NCBI GenBank assembly: GCA_965367215.1
Contig: CBDUIJ010000379.1
Span: 1-5,395, forward strand
Reading direction: 5' to 3'
DNA from: Granulosicoccus sp965367215
GTDB lineage: Bacteria > Pseudomonadota > Gammaproteobacteria > Granulosicoccales > Granulosicoccaceae
DNA: 5,395 bases
This document shows, piece after piece, positions 1 through 5,395 of the stretch (position 1 is the first letter of the stretch; each line of letters opens with the position of its first letter). The translations under genes and the position numbers were made by a program. A model generated the notes under the pieces. The model worked only from the letters and a program-made list of their open reading frames with translations, did no database searches and had not been told where the DNA came from.

Positions 1-314
1 TTGAGAAAGGAGGCATTCAACAGCAGGGCAAACAGCAGACCCAGAATCATCCGGCAGGTCACCGACACGGCTGTCAGCCAGAACACCGTATTCAGGGCAA
101 TATCGAAGAAGGAACTGCTTCTGAGAAATTCCCAATAGTTGGCAAGACCCACCCAGTCACCGCCCTTCCTCAGTTTCAGCAGAGTGATGTCGGTGAAACT
201 CAGCTCCAGGTTATAGAGCGTCGGGTAGATATAGAAACCCACGATCACGAGGAACGTGGGAAACAGCATCCAGAAGATCGTCAATCGCTCACGCGCACCG
301 GGTGAGAGTCTCAT
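1..314 (-). CDS. Sugar ABC transporter permease, MalF/UgpA type (5' part only; runs off left edge)
   Basis: This is the N-terminal 104 residues of an inner-membrane permease of the binding-protein-dependent sugar uptake family. The visible part has a short basic cytoplasmic N-terminus (MRLSPGARERL), a first membrane segment at about residues 13-36, a periplasmic stretch ending in the family-typical WVGLANYWEFL (residues 54-64), and a second membrane segment at about 71-99. The EAA loop that docks on the ATPase would lie beyond the left edge. The ATG at 314 is chosen because GGAG sits 8 bases upstream (326-323). An in-frame ATG at 341 adds nine residues but has a weaker ribosome site and abuts the hairpin. 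The gene lies 113 bases downstream of the binding-protein gene on the same strand, so it is probably co-transcribed. A partner MalG-like permease is expected further left. Family is clear; substrate is unknown. Confidence 0.9.
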   Translation of the reverse strand, partial: MRLSPGARERLTIFWMLFPTFLVIVGFYIYPTLYNLELSFTDITLLKLRKGGDWVGLANYWEFLRSSSFFDIALNTVFWLTAVSVTCRMILGLLFALLLNASFL

Positions 315-322
315 CGAAGGTG

Positions 323-326
323 CTCC
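323..326 (-). promoter_or_regulatory. Ribosome binding site of the permease gene
   Basis: GGAG on the minus strand lies 8 bases before the ATG at 314. It favours this start over the in-frame ATG at 341. Confidence 0.65.
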
Positions 327-346
327 GCAGCTCTGGCACATTGACC

Positions 347-390
347 ACCGGTTCGCCGCGCATGCCGCTCTGGCATGACGGAGAACCGGT
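347..390 (-). repeat. Intercistronic nested hairpin between binding-protein and permease genes
   Basis: ACCGGTTC (347-354) pairs perfectly with GAACCGGT (383-390). Inside it CCG (356-358) pairs with CGG (379-381), and CATGCC (361-366) pairs with GGCATG (372-377) around a 5-base loop. That gives 17 base pairs in a 44-base element, broken by only a 1x1 mismatch and a 2x1 internal loop. No T-run follows on either strand, so it does not look like a standard intrinsic terminator. By analogy with the REP hairpins between malE and malF in enteric bacteria, it may protect the upstream binding-protein message from 3' exonucleases and so raise binding-protein yield over permease; this role is inferred. 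It starts 37 bases after the binding-protein stop codon. Confidence 0.75.
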
Positions 391-427
391 ATCTCATATC
401 GTTCATGATGGAAAACAGAATCAAGCG

Positions 428-1699
428 CTAGTTACCCAGCATCCTTTCCAGTTCGGACAAGAGTTCGGCCGCGGCCTCCTCAGAACTCTTCTGACCTGAC
501 AAGGCCGTGGAAAACGCGCGGGATGTGGTATTCCACAGTTGTCCCATCTGTGCATTACTCTGGGCATAGGCGCCCCAGGTACGAGTGTAATTGGCCAGCT
601 GATCGGCAAAACCGGACTCCTCGGGACGGTAGTCGATCTGCGCCAGCAGGGATTTCTGTGCGGGAAACTGATTGGTGTAGTACTTCTCGAACAACTCGGC
701 AGATGTCAGAAACTGCACCAGCTTCCAGGCTGCCTCGGGGTTTTTGGTACTGCTGTTGACCACCAGCGTGCGTCCTCCCAGATGGGTCTGCGGCTCACCG
801 CTACCGGCCATCATCGGACCGGAGGCAAAGGGCACCGGCTTGCCGGGGTTGGCTTCTTCATAAGCGCTCAGCAATTGGCGGAAGGTATTGGTAGGCATCA
901 GGGCTGCGGCCTGATTGCCATCGAGCAGCGCCTGCATCAGCGTCGGATCGTGCGGCTGGTCAATCGTGACGATGGATTCCGGTGCTTCGCCATCGGTAAT
1001 GAAGCTCTTGAAATAATCCATGGCTTCAGCCAGTTGCGCCTGGCTCACTCCGATCTTGTAACCACCGTTGCCATCCTCGACCACGAAGCCTGCACCGTTC
1101 GACCACAGGTAATAGTTCACAGGGAACCAGATCTGGTTGGCTGCAGCAAAGGCAAAACCACTCTTTCCCGTCTTCTCTTTCACCGCAGTACTGGCAGCCT
1201 TCAGCTCACTCCAGTTGGTAGGCAAGCCGTCAACGCCGGCAGACTCCAGCACATCGGTGCGGTAAACCATTGCCCAGGTATCCGCGCTCCATGGCACACC
1301 GTAGGCCTTGCCCTCATATTCAGTCAGATCGGTTGCAATGAAATCATCGAAGCCATTGGCAAACTCACCATATTGAACCAGCTCCTCAACGGGCATGACC
1401 ACTTCGGCCTCGGCCATTTCCTGCGTCCACACGAAGGCGATATGTACGACATCCGGCCCCTGCCCCACTGCCGCTTCGCGCAGGAACTGATCACGGGCAT
1501 CCTTCCAGGATATGGTCTGCAACTCGACCTTGATATCCGGATTTGCGCTTTCGAATTCATCCAGTGCTGCGCGCATTTCCTCACGCTCACTGTCATTGAA
1601 ACGAAACTTGATGACCGTCTCAGCCAGCGCCGAACCGGCACCCGATGCCAGTGCCAGGGCTGTAGAAACAGCGACTACGATACCTTTCTTCACGAACAT
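428..1699 (-). CDS. Periplasmic sugar-binding protein of an ABC transporter (SBP family 1, MalE-like)
   Basis: The 423-residue product is a secreted solute-binding protein that would deliver a sugar to the permease encoded downstream. The N-terminus is a classical Sec signal peptide: basic MFVKK, a hydrophobic core to about residue 22, and an A-L-A cleavage site before Glu27, leaving a mature protein of about 397 residues. There is no lipobox cysteine, so it should be soluble in the periplasm. Family 1 features include an early EFESANPDIKVELQTISWKD stretch (residues 48-67), GQGPDVV, YGVPWSADTWAMVYR in the first lobe, and a late domain with FLTSAELFEKYY. Length is normal for the family. AGAGGA (1713-1708) lies 8 bases before the ATG, a strong ribosome site. 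The gene begins 21 bases after the stop of the enolase-superfamily gene, so they are almost certainly one operon. The ligand cannot be read from the sequence; the neighbours suggest an aldose such as L-fucose. Confidence 0.93.
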   Translation of the reverse strand: MFVKKGIVVAVSTALALASGAGSALAETVIKFRFNDSEREEMRAALDEFESANPDIKVELQTISWKDARDQFLREAAVGQGPDVVHIAFVWTQEMAEAEVVMPVEELVQYGEFANGFDDFIATDLTEYEGKAYGVPWSADTWAMVYRTDVLESAGVDGLPTNWSELKAASTAVKEKTGKSGFAFAAANQIWFPVNYYLWSNGAGFVVEDGNGGYKIGVSQAQLAEAMDYFKSFITDGEAPESIVTIDQPHDPTLMQALLDGNQAAALMPTNTFRQLLSAYEEANPGKPVPFASGPMMAGSGEPQTHLGGRTLVVNSSTKNPEAAWKLVQFLTSAELFEKYYTNQFPAQKSLLAQIDYRPEESGFADQLANYTRTWGAYAQSNAQMGQLWNTTSRAFSTALSGQKSSEEAAAELLSELERMLGN

Positions 1700-1707
1700 G
1701 GTGTTCT

Positions 1708-1713
1708 TCCTCT
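1708..1713 (-). promoter_or_regulatory. Strong ribosome binding site of the sugar-binding protein gene
   Basis: AGAGGA on the minus strand lies 8 bases before the ATG at 1699, inside the 21-base gap after the enolase-superfamily gene. It is close to consensus, as expected for a protein needed in excess over the membrane components. Confidence 0.7.
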
Positions 1714-1720
1714 GGTGGTA

Positions 1721-2872
1721 TTAGTGAATGTCACACTGCGCGACGCTGAAGTCGGCCAGTGACTGCGGATCGGGCTCGAAGCCGATTCCCTTGCCTGTCG
1801 GTACGTTCAGGCAGCCTTCATTGACAGTAAGGTCCAGCTCACCCAGCGCCGTACGCAGCGGGTTCGGATTGGCATCCAGCTCGACCCGGCCATCGCCCCC
1901 CATGGCAGCCAGACAATGCAGTGATGCAGCCAGTCCCAATGCCGTTCCCATGTAATGCAGACAGCATCGAGATCCTTGCGCCAGGGCATGAGCACCGACA
2001 TCGCGGGCGCCGGAGACACCGCCCCATTTGGCAACGTCGGGTTGCACCACGGCCAGCGAGCGATCATCGATATGCTGACGAAACCGGGCTTCGGATGTGA
2101 TGTTCTCGCCGGCAGCCAGCGGTACTGATGTGGCCTGCGCCACGGCCTGCCAGTCGTGGGCTGTGGCGTCGGCGGAGATGGGCTCTTCCACAAACTCTAC
2201 CGCCTGTGCTTCGAGTCTTTGCAGAAATTCGCTGGCCTGTTCGACGTTCCAGTTCTGATTGGCATCCATGCACAGACTGGTCGTCGCCGCCGCGCTGGTA
2301 CGAAATCGATCGATGACACGAAAATCGCGCTCGCTGTCAAAGCCCACCTTGAGCTTGAAGCAATCGTGCCCTGCTGCCTCGAACTCGGGAATCAGGCTCT
2401 CCAGTCGTTCGACATCCGGCGTGCTGCAATAGACTCGAACCGCACTGGGTGGCGCACCGCCCGGCGACAGGAGTTCGCCTAGCGACTTGTTCTGCATACG
2501 CGCCGCGATATCGGCAGCCGCCATATCCAGTGCTGCAATACAGTGAGTGAATGGCCCGTATTCACCGGTATGGATCATCATTCTGGCAAATTCCTGCTCC
2601 AGCTCAGGTCGCAGTGCATCCCACTGATCCACGCGCCGCCCCAGCATGGTCGGTAAGACGACATCCTGCAAGAGCAAGAGCTTGGACACATTGCCTCGCG
2701 GTGGGTAGTTGCACCAGGCCTCCCCCCAACCACTGACACCTTCGCGGCTTGTCACTTTCAATAAAAGCCCATTGCGGGTCGGCATGGGGGCCAGGGAGGA
2801 TTTCGGTCCGCCATCCACCGCGCGTGACAAGGCAAATACTTCGAACCGATCCAGTGTGAACGAGGCAGTCAA
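1721..2872 (-). CDS. Enolase-superfamily sugar acid dehydratase or racemase (mandelate racemase subgroup)
   Basis: With the TTG start at 2872 the protein has 383 residues, normal for the family. The N-terminal capping domain begins at TLDRFEVFALS. The barrel carries the expected catalytic set: a KLK motif (Lys173, Lys175), Mg2+ ligands Asp203 (CMDANQNW), Glu229 (VEEP) and Glu256 (AAGEN), then Asp279 in VVQPDVAKWGG and His306 in CLHYMG. The Glu third ligand with an Asp/His pair places it in the mandelate racemase subgroup, whose members mostly remove water from aldonic or aldaric acids after abstracting the alpha proton. The companion aldose dehydrogenase makes an aldonate dehydratase most likely, but specificity is inference; a cycloisomerase or racemase remains possible. 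TTG is preferred because GGGAG lies 5 bases upstream and the family fold starts just after it. An in-frame ATG at 2962 would lie upstream of the predicted promoter and add 30 residues unlike the family. It is the first gene of the leftward operon. Confidence 0.88.
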   Translation of the reverse strand: MTASFTLDRFEVFALSRAVDGGPKSSLAPMPTRNGLLLKVTSREGVSGWGEAWCNYPPRGNVSKLLLLQDVVLPTMLGRRVDQWDALRPELEQEFARMMIHTGEYGPFTHCIAALDMAAADIAARMQNKSLGELLSPGGAPPSAVRVYCSTPDVERLESLIPEFEAAGHDCFKLKVGFDSERDFRVIDRFRTSAAATTSLCMDANQNWNVEQASEFLQRLEAQAVEFVEEPISADATAHDWQAVAQATSVPLAAGENITSEARFRQHIDDRSLAVVQPDVAKWGGVSGARDVGAHALAQGSRCCLHYMGTALGLAASLHCLAAMGGDGRVELDANPNPLRTALGELDLTVNEGCLNVPTGKGIGFEPDPQSLADFSVAQCDIH

Positions 2873-2877
2873 GCAGT

Positions 2878-2882
2878 CTCCC
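2878..2882 (-). promoter_or_regulatory. Ribosome binding site deciding the TTG start of the enolase-superfamily gene
   Basis: GGGAG on the minus strand lies 5 bases before TTG at 2872. It supports the short form of the protein, which begins just before the conserved N-terminal strand. Confidence 0.65.
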
Positions 2883-2901
2883 GTGCGCCAGAGCTGCGCA
2901 C
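2883..2901 (-). repeat. Hairpin in the leftward 5' leader, directly before the ribosome site
   Basis: On the minus strand GTGCGC (2901-2896) and GCGCAC (2888-2883) form a perfect 6-bp GC-rich stem around a 7-base loop. Two flanking U-G wobbles could extend it into the first bases of the GGGAG ribosome site. It falls in the predicted untranslated leader of the enolase-superfamily gene. It could modulate initiation or RNA stability, or the same palindrome could act on DNA as a second operator downstream of the promoter. The symmetry is seen; the role is inferred. Confidence 0.55.
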
Positions 2902-2915
2902 AACCGTGTGATGGG

Positions 2916-2941
2916 AACTGATTTATAACTGATTGATCAGT
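2916..2941. promoter_or_regulatory. Probable operator: palindrome ACTGATTGATCAGT plus an extra direct half-site
   Basis: ACTGAT-TG-ATCAGT (2928-2941) is a perfect inverted repeat. It lies wholly within the spacer of the leftward promoter and ends 2 bases before the rightward -35. A further copy of AACTGATT (2916-2923) repeats the left half-site (2927-2934) at an 11-bp distance, about one helical turn. Such an arrangement suits a dimeric repressor that closes both promoters. I cannot match the site to a named regulator family, and no regulator gene is in the window. Confidence 0.65.
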
Positions 2942-2950
2942 GGTTGACAA
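2922..2950 (-). promoter_or_regulatory. Leftward sigma70-type promoter for the enolase/binding protein/permease operon
   Basis: On the minus strand TTGTCA (2950-2945, five of six consensus bases) and TATAAA (2927-2922, five of six) are separated by exactly 17 bases. Transcription would start near 2915, leaving a leader of about 43 bases before the TTG at 2872. The spacer contains a perfect 14-bp palindrome, so repression by a bound regulator is likely. Confidence 0.75.
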
Positions 2951-2972
2951 GAAATCATTCACCGACGATCAT
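2944..2972 (+). promoter_or_regulatory. Rightward promoter for the ATPase and aldo/keto reductase genes
   Basis: TTGACA (2944-2949) is a perfect -35. At 17-bp spacing GATCAT (2967-2972) matches four of six -10 bases, so the -10 is weak. Transcription would begin near 2979, with a leader of about 60 bases before the TTG at 3039. The -35 overlaps the leftward -35 by five bases, so RNA polymerase may compete for the two promoters. Confidence 0.5.
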
Positions 2973-3025
2973 GCCCTACAGCCTTGGCTGCCCTGTTTGG
3001 CAGACAATGGTCACCACCCTTTATC

Positions 3026-3032
3026 GGAAGAG
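3026..3032 (+). promoter_or_regulatory. Ribosome binding site deciding the TTG start of the ATPase gene
   Basis: GGAAGAG lies 6 bases before TTG at 3039. This favours the start that gives MANIRFSDVSKAYG, the usual N-terminus of MalK/UgpC proteins, over the upstream GTG at 2940, which falls inside the predicted operator and promoter. Confidence 0.75.
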
Positions 3033-3038
3033 TTTGCC

Positions 3039-4108
<1,070 letters not shown>

Positions 4109-4112
<4 letters not shown>

Positions 4113-5068
4113 TCAGCCTGCCCCGAATATCATTCGGCACGGCTGCCATCGCCGGTATTGTCGAAGGCGTGGATGAGGAACAGGCCAACGCCGTCCTCGA
4201 ACATGCATGGGCATCGGGCTTGCGTTATTTCGATACCGCGCCTCATTATGGACAGGGCTTGGCCGAGCGACGCATCGGTGATTTCCTGCGCTCACGCCGC
4301 AGCGATGACTGGATACTGTCCACCAAGGTAGGTCGACTGCTGAAGCCGGACCGCAGCGTGCGTGGCCCTCTGAACAAGTTTGTCGAGCCCCTGCCCTTCA
4401 GCCAACACTACGACTACAGCTACGACGGCATCATGCGCTCGGTGGAGGACAGCTTCCAGCGCCTCGGACTCTGCCGTATCGATATCCTGTATGCCCACGA
4501 TCTGGGTACTTACACACACGGCGACAAGGCTGACAGGTATCTTCGGCAATTCCTCGATTCCGGCGTCAGAGCACTGCAGGAACTGAAGTCACAAGCCGTC
4601 ATCAAGGCCTTCGGTTTGGGGGTCAACGATACGCAGGTGTGTCTGGATGTACTGCATGAATGCGATCTGGATCTGCTGTTGCTTGCCGGCAGATACACCT
4701 TGCTGGACAGAACCGCCGAACGCACACTTCTACCCTTGTGCAAGGCCAGAAACACCGGCCTTGTCATTGGCGGTGTTCTGAATTCGGGCATTCTTGCCAC
4801 CGGAGCTCGCCCGGGTGCCTTGTTCAATTTCCAACCCGCCAGCGAGCTTGTGCTGGAGCACGTGCGTCAACTGGAAACCCTGTGCGAACAATACGGTATT
4901 CGCCTGCCGGCAGCTGCCATGCAATTCCCGCTGCGCAACCAGCAGGTGCTCTCGGTACTGACAGGGCCCGGTCGGCTGGAATATCTCGAGGAAAACCTGG
5001 CATTGATGAATCAGGCAATCCCCGATGCATTCTGGGAAGCTGCTGACGCGCTACAAATCACAAGCTGA
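4109..5068 (+). CDS. Aldo/keto reductase, probable D-threo-aldose 1-dehydrogenase (L-fucose dehydrogenase type)
   Basis: The 319-residue cytoplasmic enzyme belongs to the NAD(P)-dependent aldo/keto reductase barrel family. The catalytic tetrad is visible: Asp42 and Tyr47 in FDTAPHYG, Lys73 in LSTKVGR, and His130 in LYAHD. The insert after Lys73 (LLKPDRSVRGP), SYDGIMRSVEDSFQRLGL (104-121) and the GGVLNSGILATG stretch (221-232) resemble the branch annotated as D-threo-aldose 1-dehydrogenase. That branch oxidises L-fucose, L-galactose, D-arabinose and similar sugars to their 1,5- or 1,4-lactones. Its product, once hydrolysed, would be a substrate type for the enolase-superfamily enzyme encoded divergently. 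The GTG start shares GTGA with the stop codon of the ATPase gene, and no good Shine-Dalgarno precedes it, so translation is probably coupled. Family assignment is firm; exact sugar is inferred. Confidence 0.88.
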
Positions 5069-5088
5069 CGTCGGCAACCTTTCGTCAG
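5065..5088. repeat. Small inverted repeat between convergent genes
   Basis: CTGACG (5065-5070) and CGTCAG (5083-5088) form a perfect 6-bp stem with a 12-base loop. The arms include bases of both facing stop codons. No T-run is present, so termination is only a possibility, and a 6-bp stem could occur by chance. Confidence 0.3.
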
Positions 5089-5339
5089 GACAGCAGACCG
5101 GCACATTCCGGATGCGCTTTCACGAAACGCTGGTCCGATGGTGGGTTGTTCAACAGCTTGTCTGCCGGACGAATGGGCCGTCTCAGCAACTCACCACCGC
5201 AGTTGGGGCAGGTGCTGTTGAATCGATCTTCAGCACACGACTTGCAGAACGTGCATTCGAACGTACAGATGACGGCGAGCGTGGAGTCCGGTGGCAAGTC
5301 GGTATCGCAGCATTCACAGTTCGGCTTGAGTTCGAGCAT
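5085..5339 (-). CDS. Small cysteine-rich DUF1272 family protein
   Basis: The 84-residue product matches my memory of the DUF1272 family, whose proteins are about 60-90 residues and of unknown function. The N-terminus MLELKPNCECC, the central ICTFECTFCKSCAE and the CPNCGGELLRRPIRP stretch (44-58) are the family hallmarks. Nine cysteines (8, 10, 11, 25, 29, 32, 35, 44, 47) are arranged in pairs like a zinc-binding ribbon or treble-clef fold; metal binding is inferred. The ATG at 5339 is chosen because GGAG lies 6 bases upstream (5349-5346) and the family begins with this methionine. An in-frame ATG at 5378 would add 13 non-conserved residues. It converges on the reductase gene with a 16-base gap and is likely transcribed separately from the sugar locus. 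Confidence 0.85.
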   Translation of the reverse strand: MLELKPNCECCDTDLPPDSTLAVICTFECTFCKSCAEDRFNSTCPNCGGELLRRPIRPADKLLNNPPSDQRFVKAHPECAGLLS

Positions 5340-5395
5340 CGGTGTCTCCGGTTCATGACCAAGAGCAAACGTTATCATTGCCGACCTGGCGAAGA

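Noticed and set aside
347..390. Intrinsic terminator ending the leftward operon after the binding-protein gene
   Set aside because: The stem is strong but no T-run follows on either strand, and a same-strand permease gene with its own ribosome site follows closely.
539..1762. Long plus-strand open frame of 407 codons antisense to the binding-protein gene
   Set aside because: It mirrors the codon pattern of the opposite gene, has no recognisable domain and no convincing ribosome site, while the opposite strand encodes a complete SBP with a signal peptide.
2873..2962. N-terminal extension of the enolase-superfamily protein from the ATG at 2962
   Set aside because: The added 30 residues do not resemble the family, the ATG lies upstream of the predicted promoter, and a well-spaced GGGAG serves the TTG at 2872.
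2940..3038. N-terminal extension of the ATPase from the GTG at 2940
   Set aside because: MalK/UgpC proteins begin at the MANIRFSDVSKAYG-like strand, GGAAGAG serves the TTG at 3039, and the GTG lies inside the operator.

Overview
The window is a carbohydrate-uptake and sugar-oxidation locus from a moderately GC-rich Gram-negative bacterium. It is most likely a proteobacterium, because the binding protein has a Sec signal peptide typical of a periplasmic protein and the Shine-Dalgarno and sigma70-type promoter signals are conventional. Genus cannot be assigned from the sequence alone.

Layout. Two transcription units diverge from a compact control region at about 2873-3038. The leftward unit encodes, in order of transcription, an enolase-superfamily (mandelate racemase-type) enzyme (2872 to 1721), a family 1 sugar-binding lipid-free periplasmic protein (1699 to 428) and a MalF/UgpA-like inner-membrane permease (314 to 1, running off the left edge). 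A strong nested hairpin lies between the binding protein and permease genes. The rightward unit encodes a MalK/UgpC-type ATPase (3039-4112), followed with a 4-base overlap by an aldo/keto reductase of the D-threo-aldose/L-fucose dehydrogenase type (4109-5068). A small cysteine-rich DUF1272 protein (5339 to 5085) converges on the reductase gene and is probably unrelated to the sugar locus.

How the genes work together (inference). The binding protein captures a sugar in the periplasm, the permease pair (the second permease presumably lies beyond the left edge) imports it, and the ATPase powers import. The reductase would oxidise the free aldose at C1 to a lactone. After hydrolysis, the enolase-superfamily enzyme would dehydrate the sugar acid. 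The combination fits a non-phosphorylating route for L-fucose, L-galactose, D-arabinose or a similar aldose. The lactonase, later enzymes and regulator are not in the window, so the substrate is unproven.

Regulation. The two divergent promoters share nearly the same -35 bases. A perfect 14-bp palindrome fills most of the 17-bp spacer of the leftward promoter and adjoins the rightward -35. Both first genes appear to use TTG starts; longer ATG/GTG-started versions of the two genes would overlap each other and cover the promoters. I see no mobile element, CRISPR array, tRNA or rRNA. The gene content is of recognisable families; the regulatory architecture is the most distinctive part.
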